In this document: piece after piece, positions 43,662 through 51,352 of the stretch | Layout: every line of letters begins with the position of its first letter | How positions within the stretch are numbered: position 1 is the first letter of the stretch | DNA from: JBLMYQ01 sp050258375 | GTDB lineage: Bacteria; Bacillota; Clostridia; Acetivibrionales; UBA4821 | NCBI GenBank assembly: GCA_050258375.1 | Contig: JBLMYQ010000082.1 | Coordinates: 1-64,000 of the forward strand | Direction of reading: 5' to 3' | Length of the DNA stretch: 64,000 nt | Notes under the pieces: model-generated | Database searches by the model: none | The model's input: the letters and a program-made list of their open reading frames with translations, nothing else | What the model was told of the DNA's origin: nothing | Program-made: the position numbers and the translations under genes

Positions 43662-44501
43662 TTATTTTAACTCTACTGCATCTCCTGTAGAACAAATCTT
43701 GCACTTATCACCAAAAATTCTCTTCATTTCTGATGTAGTTTCAAATCCTGTACAATGTAGTGGCACCAGATTGTCTATACGTGCTTCAAGTAAAAATTCC
43801 ATGGTATTTTTCAATCGTTCCTGCGAAACGTTTTCTAAGTGCATACCTCCAACCAATGAAATAATCTTCTTACCTGGAAACAATTTTTTCGCATATACAA
43901 TAGAATTTGCAACTCCTCTATGTCCGCATCCCAAGAATATGTGTATTCCTTTTCCTTCATTTATTATTAGCATCTGTTCATCAGCCATTATGTCTTTCTC
44001 GTATCCTAACTCGTGTTTTATTGCAAAATCTTTTGGCTCCTCTTCAAAATCAACTGTCATTGGTATCTCACCAGAAATATATAGCCTATCGTTAATCTCT
44101 AAATATCTATCATTAAATACAAATCTGCCAATAAAATCATTTATTTTATTCTTGTTCCATGATACACCAGCATTACTGTACTCAATCTTTCCATTTTTCT
44201 TAGTTTCCTTTTGCTTACTTAGAAAGATATTTTGATTTGCGTAAATCTGTGCTTTCTTATTCTTCAAACAAAAATTTAACAGCCCATCGACATGGTCATA
44301 ATGTCCATGGCTGAGCATCAAGTAGTCAATTTCTTCAACTGAAATACCTAGAAATTTGGCATTATGTAAGAATACATCAGTTTGTCCTGTATCCAATAGT
44401 ACTTGTTCTTTACCAGTTTCAATTAAAATTGATAAACCATGTTCTGCAAGTAGCCCACGTTTTCTCACACTATCATTTGTCAATATAGTAAACTTAACCA
44501 T
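43662..44501 (-). CDS. Metallo-beta-lactamase-fold hydrolase (COG1237-like)
   Basis: A 279-residue MBL-fold protein. The zinc motif HxHxDH is present as LSHGHYDHVDGLL, with later ligands in FLGCGHRGVAN and a terminal VPLHCTGFE. The start VKFTILTNDSVRKRGLLAEH and LLDTGQTDVFLHNA resemble the dihydropterin-RFAP-synthase-like group (COG1237), whose bacterial roles are unclear. Antibiotic hydrolysis is not implied: there is no signal peptide. It is a single gene between sites D and E, only 25 bp from D at its 3' end. The ATG used has GGGAG 10 bp upstream. Confidence 0.88.
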   Translation of the reverse strand: MVKFTILTNDSVRKRGLLAEHGLSILIETGKEQVLLDTGQTDVFLHNAKFLGISVEEIDYLMLSHGHYDHVDGLLNFCLKNKKAQIYANQNIFLSKQKETKKNGKIEYSNAGVSWNKNKINDFIGRFVFNDRYLEINDRLYISGEIPMTVDFEEEPKDFAIKHELGYEKDIMADEQMLIINEGKGIHIFLGCGHRGVANSIVYAKKLFPGKKIISLVGGMHLENVSQERLKNTMEFLLEARIDNLVPLHCTGFETTSEMKRIFGDKCKICSTGDAVELK

Positions 44502-44567
44502 TCTTCTCAATCTCCCAAAATTCTTACTCCCGCCGAAGCAGTTATTAATATAAGGATGGTAATGTCC

Positions 44568-44722
44568 AGATAACGTCCCGCATCTCCGACGCCGCTAAAC
44601 CTTAGTAACACTTTGACTTGGTGAAGCGGTGTGATAGTTCCTTCTTCTAAAACCTGCTCGTTCTATCTTGACGGACTCCTTTAAATCAAGGTATCTATCT
44701 TTTCGGAGATGCATTGTTATCG
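44568..44722. repeat. attC-like site E
   Basis: 155 bp, the longest, from AGATAAC to GTTATCG. GCATCTCCG on the left pairs exactly with CGGAGATGC on the right: the arm sequence differs from sites B and H but the pairing is kept, so the bases co-vary. Confidence 0.85.
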
Positions 44723-44741
44723 GATGGATGAGGCGCCCCTT

Positions 44742-44774
44742 GTTCAGAATGAGCCATGGACGGCGAATCCTTAA
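44742..44774. repeat. Cassette-tail repeat copy 1
   Basis: GTTCAGAATGAGCCATGGAC then GGCGAATCCTTAA lies 20 bp from the right heptamer of site E. Near-identical copies lie in the same place next to site F (46101-46131) and, more diverged, site H (47841-47876). Confidence 0.7.
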
Positions 44775-44808
44775 AGCTTTTCCTGTAAACTATTTCATAT
44801 AAATGTAT

Positions 44809-45843
44809 TCATAATGAACGAATATCTTTTAATAATATTTCAACATCTTCATCTTTTGTTGACCAACTCGTACAAAAACGAACAGCACTATGCTCTCCAT
44901 CCACATGTTTCCACGGACAAAACGCATATTTTTTCTTTAATATTTCAAGTTGCACATTTGGAATAATAGGAAACTGCTGATTTGTTATAGAGTCGTAAAG
45001 GAATGAATAACCCTTCTCTATAAATGCATCCTTTATTTTATATGCTAGCTTATTTGCATGACTAGAAATTTCAAAATATAAATTGTTTTCCAAAAGAGCA
45101 GCAAATTGAATTCCAAGCAGACGCCCCTTGGCTAACATTCCTCCGTGCTGCTTTATTATGTATCTGAAATCTTTCTTTATTGCTTCCTTCGTAATAACAA
45201 CAGCTTCTCCAAACAATGCCCCAACCTTCGTTCCTCCTATATAAAAAACATCACAAAGTTTTGCGATGTCAGGTAAAGTTAAGTCGTTACCTTTAGCCAT
45301 TAAGCCATATCCTAACCTTGCACCATCAAGATAAAGAGGCAAATCATATCTACGGCATACTTGACTTAATTCTGTCAATTCTTCTTTTGAATATAGTGTT
45401 CCATTTTCTGTAGGATTTGAAATATACACCATACCCGGCTGCACAATATGCTCATGAGCAAAATCATTCCAATGATTATCATATACTGTCTGAACTTGAG
45501 AAGCCGTTATTTTTCCATTCTCACTCGGTAAAGGAAGAACCTTATGCCCTGTAGCTTCAATAGCACCCGTTTCGTGAACATTGATATGTCCTGTCTCTGC
45601 ACAAACTACCCCTTGATGTGTCCGTAATATTGATGCTATTACGGTTGCATTCGTCTGCGTGCCACCTACAAGGAAATGCACTTCCGCACGCTCTGACTGG
45701 CATAATTTTTTAATAATGGTACGTGCTTTTTCACAATAGGCATCTTCTCCATAACCTGGGGTTTGTTCGAAATTACTTTTAACTAAAAGCTCTAGAACCT
45801 GTGGATGAGCACCTTCTGCATAATCACATTCAAATCTTATCAC
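44809..45843 (-). CDS. ltaE: Low-specificity L-threonine aldolase family protein
   Basis: A PLP enzyme of fold type I that cleaves L-threonine/L-allo-threonine to glycine and acetaldehyde. I start it at the GTG at 45843 (344 residues), with AAGGAG 9 bp before it. The protein then opens IRFECDYAEGAHPQVLELL, as is usual for this family. The cofactor Lys is in FYIGGTKVGALFGE, Asp of the ring nitrogen in YLDGARLG, and VFLVGGTQTNAT-like HFLVGGTQTNAT is near 65. It is one cassette between sites E and F. Confidence 0.92.
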   Translation of the reverse strand: MIRFECDYAEGAHPQVLELLVKSNFEQTPGYGEDAYCEKARTIIKKLCQSERAEVHFLVGGTQTNATVIASILRTHQGVVCAETGHINVHETGAIEATGHKVLPLPSENGKITASQVQTVYDNHWNDFAHEHIVQPGMVYISNPTENGTLYSKEELTELSQVCRRYDLPLYLDGARLGYGLMAKGNDLTLPDIAKLCDVFYIGGTKVGALFGEAVVITKEAIKKDFRYIIKQHGGMLAKGRLLGIQFAALLENNLYFEISSHANKLAYKIKDAFIEKGYSFLYDSITNQQFPIIPNVQLEILKKKYAFCPWKHVDGEHSAVRFCTSWSTKDEDVEILLKDIRSL

Positions 45844-45948
45844 TTTTAATATCTCCTTCATTGTATATATAAATTGTATTAATTTGATTCTTTAATGCCT
45901 TTGTATATAAATCCGCGCATGGACGCGCGGCCTTTTGCCTCATCTTTC

Positions 45949-46080
45949 CGATAACGTCTCGAACTCTCGGTGCCTCAGAGCCGTAGTGCTTGTCACTCGG
46001 AGATTGAGGTGCGGCAACTTCTCCACCTATTATTCTTCTGCCCTCTCCCTCCGCGCCCTTGCGAGAGTGCATTGTTATGT
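45949..46080. repeat. attC-like site F
   Basis: 132 bp from CGATAAC to GTTATGT. The arms are GAACTCTCGG and GCGAGAGTGC. It is closest to site A in its arms. Confidence 0.8.
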
Positions 46081-46100
46081 GATGTACGGCTGACTTTATC

Positions 46101-46131
46101 TTCAGAATGAGCCACGGATGGCGAATCCTTT
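46101..46131. repeat. Cassette-tail repeat copy 2
   Basis: TTCAGAATGAGCCACGGATG then GCGAATCCTT, 20 bp after site F, near-identical to the copy beside site E. Confidence 0.7.
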
Positions 46132-46238
46132 ATTCTTTCTTCATAATTACTAAATTTATCTTTATAAACTATTGAATATTTTTCTACTTATGATATCCTT
46201 AAAAAATAGTAAAAATTTTATATTAGTAGACTAGGTCG

Positions 46239-46291
46239 TTCTTGGCAATTGCTATACGACAGATAGAATCACGCTTTTGTCGTGCCAAGAA
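46239..46291 (+). promoter_or_regulatory. Structured 5' leader of a cassette gene
   Basis: A perfect outer stem TTCTTGGCA/TGCCAAGAA (46239-46247 with 46283-46291) encloses a 5-bp stem CGACA/TGTCG (46257-46261 with 46278-46282). The two stems abut on the 3' side. The ribosome site AAAGGAGG of the 46314 gene starts 7 bp downstream. This could be a translational control structure or simply a stabilising leader. Confidence 0.55.
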
Positions 46292-46313
46292 AAAAGCAAA
46301 GGAGGTATTTACT

Positions 46314-46556
46314 ATGTCTCAAGATGGTTTGTTGTTTGCTTGTAGTGGCTTCGAAAGTGATAATCAAATTAACAATCTTTGCAACCGGTTAGAAGCAAGA
46401 TTTAATTCAGACTTCCATTGGTCTACGCCATTTAAAGATGGGGGGGCTACCATCGCAATCTGGGGGCCTTTTGACAAACGAGATGCGGTCATAGCTGAGG
46501 CTAATAATTTTCTAGAAGCATATCCGTTAGTTCAATACATCCCCGCAACACCATAA
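46314..46556 (+). CDS. Cassette-borne small hypothetical protein
   Basis: An 80-residue soluble protein. I start it at the ATG with AAAGGAGG 8 bp upstream, since the in-frame ATG at 46242 lies within the leader stem and has no ribosome site. The sequence (MSQDGLLFACSGFESD... TIAIWGPFDKRDAV) looks like a compact alpha/beta domain, but no family is recognised. It is the only gene between sites F and G. Confidence 0.75.
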   Translation: MSQDGLLFACSGFESDNQINNLCNRLEARFNSDFHWSTPFKDGGATIAIWGPFDKRDAVIAEANNFLEAYPLVQYIPATP

Positions 46557-46671
46557 TAAATACATTCTATTCTTTGCCTCTACTTAACTTTAGTAGAGGC
46601 TTTTCTTTTACTGCAATCTTATCTCTCTAATAAATGTGAGACACGATGTCGAACTCCATCAGCCGTATTTC

Positions 46672-46815
46672 ACATAACGTCCCGCACTCCCGACGCCACA
46701 GAGCTGGACTTGCAAAGCCCTTCTTCTTCGGCGGTGGTCACACCCAGCGATTGGGGAGCGGAGCCTGCTTCCTTGTCCAATCTCACCGCGACTTTACGGT
46801 AGTGCTTTGTTATAT
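46672..46815. repeat. attC-like site G
   Basis: 144 bp from ACATAAC to GTTATAT. GCACTCCCGACGCC on the left, ACGGTAGTGC on the right. It is nearly the same as site H in its first 100 bp, including CACAGAGCTGGAC. Confidence 0.85.
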
Positions 46816-47044
46816 GATGTAATTTTCCCTTACCTTATTGGTATTTTATAATATTTTACAATATTTTGCATTAATTAATATATTTTTCTTTATATTAAAT
46901 GAACTTTGTTATATAATTTAGAAAGATATTTCTTTCAAAATTAATTATCATTTTCGTCTTGGCATGATTTTGTTAGGATATTAAACCCTTACTTGGTTAA
47001 ATATTGGTTTTCTTATAATAATAATTTATTTAAGGAGTGGTAAA

Positions 47045-47566
47045 ATGAGTAATGTAAGTATGGATCTTAAAGTAAGAGATAGTTTTGTACAAATCACTGT
47101 TGTTGATGGAGTTATAGAAATAACTTTCTCAGATAATCTCCAACTAAAAATTAACGAAAGAAAAGTTTCCCTTGCTAAAGAAGAGGATTTTCATCAACGG
47201 TGGTTAGAAAAAGCTAGCTTAATTTTTTCAACTGATCACACTTTTCACCGTAATCGTACTTATTACGTTAAGGCTTTCCAATGGGCAGTCGTTGAATGTA
47301 TTAAAGGAACAACTTTTGAGCCTGATACAGTACTTATTAAAATGTGTGAATATCTTAATAAAGATAATGTTAACGCCGTCAGGAAAAATGTAACATGGTT
47401 TTGGAGCAGTGTTGCAGATAGTTATAGTAACGAAAATAGAAATTGGACTAGTATTAAAATACCTGAACTTGCTCCATATATCCGGAGAAAAGGATATCCA
47501 CTTAATCCAGAAGAAATAATAAGAGTTGTTGAAATATTTGCAAATGCCATAAAGACAAGTGTTTGA
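47045..47566 (+). CDS. Cassette-borne hypothetical protein
   Basis: A 173-residue soluble protein with AAGGAGTGG before the ATG. The first 45 residues look like beta strands (FVQITVVDGVIEITFSDN). The rest is helical, with many aromatics (YYVKAFQWAVVECI, NVTWFWSSVADSY). No family is recognised. It has 229 bp of AT-rich sequence upstream and its own terminator, so it is probably expressed independently of the array. Confidence 0.78.
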   Translation: MSNVSMDLKVRDSFVQITVVDGVIEITFSDNLQLKINERKVSLAKEEDFHQRWLEKASLIFSTDHTFHRNRTYYVKAFQWAVVECIKGTTFEPDTVLIKMCEYLNKDNVNAVRKNVTWFWSSVADSYSNENRNWTSIKIPELAPYIRRKGYPLNPEEIIRVVEIFANAIKTSV

Positions 47567-47613
47567 GGAAAATCCTCAATCTTTTTTCAGGGTAGAGATA
47601 CCCTGATTTTTTT
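47565..47613 (+). terminator. Double hairpin terminator after the 47045 gene
   Basis: GAGG/CCTC (47565-47577) overlaps the stop codon and is followed by the stronger CAGGGTA/TACCCTG (47588-47605) and a run of seven T. Confidence 0.88.
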
Positions 47614-47677
47614 GTTCAAAGATTAATTCTCATTAGATACTTTCTGCACTAATTAAATGAATAGGGAAAATAATTTC

Positions 47678-47825
47678 ATATAACGTCCCGCACTCCCGAC
47701 GCCACAGAGCTGGACCCACAAAGCCCTTCTTCCTCGGCGGTGGTCACACCCAGCGATTGGGGTGTGGAGCGAACCTTCTTCATCATCCACTCTTACCGCG
47801 ACTTTATGGGAGCGCTTTGTTAAGT
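47678..47825. repeat. attC-like site H
   Basis: 148 bp from ATATAAC to GTTAAGT, the latter an exact GTTRRRY. Arms GCACTCCC and GGGAGCGC. The last complete site on the right. Confidence 0.85.
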
Positions 47826-48079
47826 GTTGTTGGTCACCTTCTTGTTCAGAGGATGTCATGGACGACAGCCCTTAAAATATATATCTCACCAAAGGAATAT
47901 TCCAATTACATCCAATAACTATATAAAAACATAAACTTTAATTAAATTCAAGTTTTATCAAAATTAACAAAAATACAAGATAAAATCTGTGTATCTTTTA
48001 CACTATAAGCTGGAAAAAAATTATGATATAATAAAATATGAAGAATTATTTTAATGAATTTTTGAAGGAGTTGAAGATT

Positions 48080-48415
48080 ATGGCTTTTAATAAAAAACTA
48101 GAAATCAAATATCAATTGCAAGATGAAGAGACGCCGAAAACAAAAATAGTTCCTGTTCAGCCAGAATGGCTAAAAGAAGCTGAAATAGAAGCGCTAACAG
48201 AAATAAAAGCTGAGAATCCATCTAAGTCCGAAATAGATAAAAAAGTGAGAAAAAATTTAGTACGAAAAGCTATGGAAGTTTCAATTCCGTCTAGCGAATT
48301 AGAAAAAATTGACGGTGGTATTGAAGCTGGTATATATAAAGGATTCGAAAGAGACGAACCACAAAAAACTCCTCAACCTAAATCCCGATCCAATGGCAAA
48401 GGTATGGAGAGATAA
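48080..48415 (+). CDS. Hypothetical protein at the right end of the array
   Basis: A 111-residue, highly charged protein (many Lys and Glu), with GGAG 9 bp upstream of the ATG I use; an ATG 14 codons earlier lacks a ribosome site. The composition (EAEIEALTEIKAENPSKSE) suggests helices and disorder, and the tail is Gln/Pro/Ser/Lys-rich. No family is recognised. It lies to the right of the last complete attC-like site and ahead of a site remnant. Confidence 0.72.
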   Translation: MAFNKKLEIKYQLQDEETPKTKIVPVQPEWLKEAEIEALTEIKAENPSKSEIDKKVRKNLVRKAMEVSIPSSELEKIDGGIEAGIYKGFERDEPQKTPQPKSRSNGKGMER

Positions 48416-48748
48416 TTATAAAGATCGTTCGGATTCTATTCAGTCTCTAACATAACGCAATATTACGGTCTTTCCCTTGCCAGTGCAAAATATTTGCATC
48501 GGATTTCCCTTATCAATAATTTATGCTAACCGATTAGGGTAAAAATCTTTTCTGATTTCTGTCTTTTCGACAAGCACTTAAATCAAATCTTTGAATTACT
48601 ACCTTACAACCCCGTGCAAGGATGCGCGTTTTTTTGCACCTGATTTCACCCGCACTCTCGACACTGTGTTAGGTTAAGCATATTAACCGACTGAAATATT
48701 CTCTGTTAACTTAGTCAACTATATACTATTTAATGTTCAGCTTAACTC
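48416..48748. other. Intergenic region with an attC remnant
   Basis: About 330 bp between the last cassette-type gene and the convergent AAA ATPase gene. I see no gene. It has one ACATAAC heptamer (48450-48456), a partial left arm CCCGCACTCTCGACAC (48649-48664) like those of the attC-like sites, and GTTAGGT (48668-48674). These pieces do not form a complete site. Confidence 0.55.
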
Positions 48749-50377
48749 TTACAGTTTCAACCCTTGTTCCAGCAAAGACCTGTCATCAATATATTTATGG
48801 TACTTTTCTGCAATCAAATCCTTATCATCACATTCGTTTAATGCCAGCTTAGTCATCAGTTCAACCTGCTGCGTGCTAGGTCTGCATTTTGCAATTGCCT
48901 TATCAAGGATTTCCCCTGTTAAGACTTCTCCCTGAACATCATCCTCATTTGCAATTTCGTAAGCTTTTCTGACAACAAGCTCAATCTCTGCTCCGGTAAA
49001 GTTTTCTGCCTTTTTTGCCAAAGACATGTAATCACTTATATCTGTTTCAAAAGCATATCTTTTCATCATTATATTGAATATGTTTGCTCTTTCGGATGCA
49101 TCAGGCAAAAGCACAGGTATCTTTTTATCAAATCTTCCAGCCCTTTTTAATGCAGGGTCAAGCAAATCAGGTCTGTTAGTAGCTGCAATAAAAATCACCT
49201 TGCCTCTGTTTTTAGTATTTGAAGTGAACTGAAGAAACTCGCTGAAAATGTTCCTGCTTACTCCGCTGTCATTGCCGTCACCTCTTCTGAATGCCGTATC
49301 TATTTCGTCAACAAATACTATTACCGGCTGCTGCGACTGTGCCCCCAACAAGCATTTCTTAAAATTCTTTTCACTTTCTCCAACATACTGACCAAGTATT
49401 CTGGACATATCTATCTTCACACAATTAAATCCGCTCTCTCTTGCAAGAGCATTGACAAGAAGGGTTTTTCCTGTTCCTGAAGGGCCGCACAAAAGTATTC
49501 CCATAGGTACCCTTCTTAAATCTCCCTGTTTAATCGGCTGAACAACATTCTTGATTAAATAATTTTTTGCCTTCTCCATTCCCCCAATGTTTTCAAAGCC
49601 TATCTCAGGATAAATAAACTCAAGTACATCCCCATATTCCTTTTGCAATACAGAATGCTTCTTTTCCTTTATAAAATCAAAGCTTACTGCAAGGCTTTCC
49701 GCTTCTGCCTTCAGTGTTATATCCTTTATGGCTTTCTTGGACAAGCCTGAGGAAAGCTTCGCAAATTCATCTGCACTTAAATCCATTTTTATTTGCTTTT
49801 CCTTCAAAATATTCTCAATGTATTCTTTTCGCTGGGTTTCTGTTGGCAGTTCAACCATTATCTGCTCAACCCTATAAGATGACCTCAGCAATTCCTTATT
49901 CATATCTGCAATGTTATCCGCTAATAGGAATATTGAACTTCCCACGTTTGAAATTTTACCATTTACAGACCATTCCACAAACCAAATCAAGGCATTTCTT
50001 TCTTCAAGAGACATTGAGGAAATATCACTTGAAGGTATAATTTTTTCAGCATGATTCACGAAAAATGCCATTTTAGTATTCTTTAATGCAATATCTACAA
50101 GAGGGAACACTCTTGAAGGCAAAGAATATGCTATGGTATTAATATCTACGCAGGTTATTTTTGAAAATTCTCTTGCCATACCCGGTTCTAAGAATCGAAG
50201 ACCAGATGATATATCATAGAAAGCAACAATTCCGAAATTTCTTTGTTTGATAAACTCATCATAAAGGTATTTATCAATAAGTCTGGTATTGTCTACGTAA
50301 TCACGGACATTAAAATGGAAAATGAACTCATGTGAAATTCCTGCTCTGTATTTACTTATAAAATCATCAAACCACAT
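48749..50377 (-). CDS. AAA family ATPase, Ycf46/CDC48-like
   Basis: A 542-residue protein. The first half (1-240) looks like a degenerate AAA domain (VDIALKNTKMAFFVNHAEK), as in Ycf46-type proteins. The second AAA domain is complete: Walker A CGPSGTGKT (298-305), Walker B VIVFVDEIDTAF, sensor 1 IFIAATNRPDLLDP, arginine finger AGRFDKKI and sensor 2 FTGAEIELVVRKA. It should act as a hexameric unfoldase or remodelling ATPase; the substrate is unknown. It flanks the cassette array on the right. Confidence 0.87.
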   Translation of the reverse strand: MWFDDFISKYRAGISHEFIFHFNVRDYVDNTRLIDKYLYDEFIKQRNFGIVAFYDISSGLRFLEPGMAREFSKITCVDINTIAYSLPSRVFPLVDIALKNTKMAFFVNHAEKIIPSSDISSMSLEERNALIWFVEWSVNGKISNVGSSIFLLADNIADMNKELLRSSYRVEQIMVELPTETQRKEYIENILKEKQIKMDLSADEFAKLSSGLSKKAIKDITLKAEAESLAVSFDFIKEKKHSVLQKEYGDVLEFIYPEIGFENIGGMEKAKNYLIKNVVQPIKQGDLRRVPMGILLCGPSGTGKTLLVNALARESGFNCVKIDMSRILGQYVGESEKNFKKCLLGAQSQQPVIVFVDEIDTAFRRGDGNDSGVSRNIFSEFLQFTSNTKNRGKVIFIAATNRPDLLDPALKRAGRFDKKIPVLLPDASERANIFNIMMKRYAFETDISDYMSLAKKAENFTGAEIELVVRKAYEIANEDDVQGEVLTGEILDKAIAKCRPSTQQVELMTKLALNECDDKDLIAEKYHKYIDDRSLLEQGLKL

Positions 50378-50517
50378 ATGGAACCCTCCAAATTAGTTAG
50401 TGTAAAGTTTAAAATACCAACTCTCATTTAGTGTTTTCAACTTCATATCATATTAATTATAAGCTTTTTGAATATAAAACTGCAACTTGATTAATTTTAA
50501 AAATAATAATTAAATAA

Positions 50518-50551
50518 AAAGGGAGCGCTTCAATTTTTAGCTCTCCCTTTA
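50518..50551 (-). terminator. Terminator of the AbrB-like gene
   Basis: AAAGGGAG/CTCCCTTT with inner GC pairs, followed on the minus strand by T residues. It lies 10 bp after the stop of the small regulator. Confidence 0.82.
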
Positions 50552-50560
50552 GTTCTTCAT

Positions 50561-50731
50561 TCACTTATTATCTTCTTTATACTTGATTAATATAATCTGA
50601 CCTTCTTCGTTAAGAGATATTTCCACACGGTCACCGGGTTTTAGGTCCAGCTTTTTTCTTAATTCCTTTGGTATCAGTACTCTATTTATATCATCTATAC
50701 TTGTTACAAAATTATATCCCACTTTTTTCAT
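50561..50731 (-). CDS. AbrB/MazE-type swapped-hairpin transcription factor
   Basis: A 56-residue protein. The AbrB-like core is TSIDDINRVLIPKELRKKL followed by DLKPGDRVEISLNEEG. Proteins of this size bind DNA as dimers and act as transition-state regulators or as antitoxins; no toxin gene is next to it, so a regulator is more likely. AAGGAGG stands before two successive ATG codons; the second has better spacing. It has its own terminator. Confidence 0.88.
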   Translation of the reverse strand: MKKVGYNFVTSIDDINRVLIPKELRKKLDLKPGDRVEISLNEEGQIILIKYKEDNK

Positions 50732-50734
50732 CAT

Positions 50735-51082
50735 GCCACCTCCTTTTTATTAAATACACCTTGGATTTTTTATAACCACCCCACTTTTAGCCTAATCGCA
50801 TAAATAATGCTGATACTCAACTATCGTCTGCAAAATTTTGCTACGACTAGATTTTTAATATTTTGTATTTTTATACCAAATACTATATTAATGTAACTAA
50901 ATTAAAAAAGCAATAAGCATTTAAAATTCTAAAAATTCCTTTATCTCATTCAGCACTTAAAGTCAAAAATCCTCACATAAAAAAAAAAGAAACTGCAAAT
51001 CCTATATTTATGGTTTTGTATTTAATTTTGACATCGGGCAGGTTGATATCTTGCCCCTATAGTATTTTAATGGAGGTATCTT
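50735..51082. other. Intergenic region between divergent genes
   Basis: About 350 bp between the AbrB-like gene and the HMA gene. It is AT-rich with no gene seen. Near its right end GGGCAGGTTGATATCTTGCCC (one stem, 51036-51056) is followed by CCTATAG, and resembles the dispersed repeat seen at 35108 and 63812. Confidence 0.5.
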
Positions 51083-51286
51083 ATGGATATACTGGAATTC
51101 AACATTCCCGGAATGACTTGTGAAACGTGTGCAGGAAGAATAAAAAGCGCCTTAGCAAATACAGGCGTAACAGACATTTCTTTCGATTTCAAAACCCGGA
51201 ATGCAAGCTTAACCTATGACAATCAAAAAACAAATCCTCAAGAAATAAAAAGATTAATACGAAAAGCAGGATATGAAGTTAACTAA
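51083..51286 (+). CDS. Heavy-metal-associated (CopZ-like) metallochaperone
   Basis: A 67-residue HMA domain. The metal motif is GMTCETCAGRI (MxCxxC near residue 10), and the ferredoxin-like fold ends IRKAGYEVN. Such proteins bind Cu(I) or similar ions and hand them to P-type ATPases. No ATPase or copper regulator is adjacent. GGAGG lies 8 bp before the ATG. Confidence 0.9.
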   Translation: MDILEFNIPGMTCETCAGRIKSALANTGVTDISFDFKTRNASLTYDNQKTNPQEIKRLIRKAGYEVN

Positions 51287-51352
51287 AAAATTCATAACAA
51301 ATTAAATAAAAAACAATTTATAGGAGTAAATTAGTTTTTTTGATTTATTCTC

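Larger units (their letters stand above)
40606..47825. mobile_element. Integron-type gene cassette array (eight attC-like sites)
   Basis: Eight related imperfect inverted repeats lie at 40606, 41492, 42384, 43486, 44568, 45949, 46672 and 47678. Each starts with a heptamer ending TAAC (for example GCCTAAC, ATCTAAC, ACATAAC) followed by GTC, and ends with GTTA (GTTAGAT, GTTATAT, GTTAAGT). The sites share an inner arm such as GCACTCCCG / CGGGAGTGC. Each interval holds one short gene or one toxin-antitoxin pair, with no functional link between intervals and both strands used. This matches attC sites (R'' RYYYAAC, R' GTTRRRY) and cassettes of an integron. No tyrosine recombinase gene or obvious attI is in the window. 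Confidence 0.82.

Noticed and set aside
43662..44501. Carbapenemase-like resistance gene on a cassette
   Set aside because: The protein lacks a signal peptide and its sequence pattern is of the COG1237-like group, not class B beta-lactamases.
45830..46072. Minus-strand open frame over the end of the threonine aldolase gene and site F
   Set aside because: It is made from the inverted repeat of the attC-like site; similar frames over sites C and H have unrelated sequence and no ribosome site.
40606..47825. CRISPR array as an explanation for the regular repeats
   Set aside because: Repeats are 124-155 bp, imperfect and separated by genes of hundreds of bases, not short spacers; no cas genes are present.
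40606..47825. Insertion sequences as the source of the repeats
   Set aside because: No transposase frame is present and the repeats do not flank a common internal gene.
47653..47859. Minus-strand open frame over site H
   Set aside because: Low-complexity translation of the repeat; no ribosome site.
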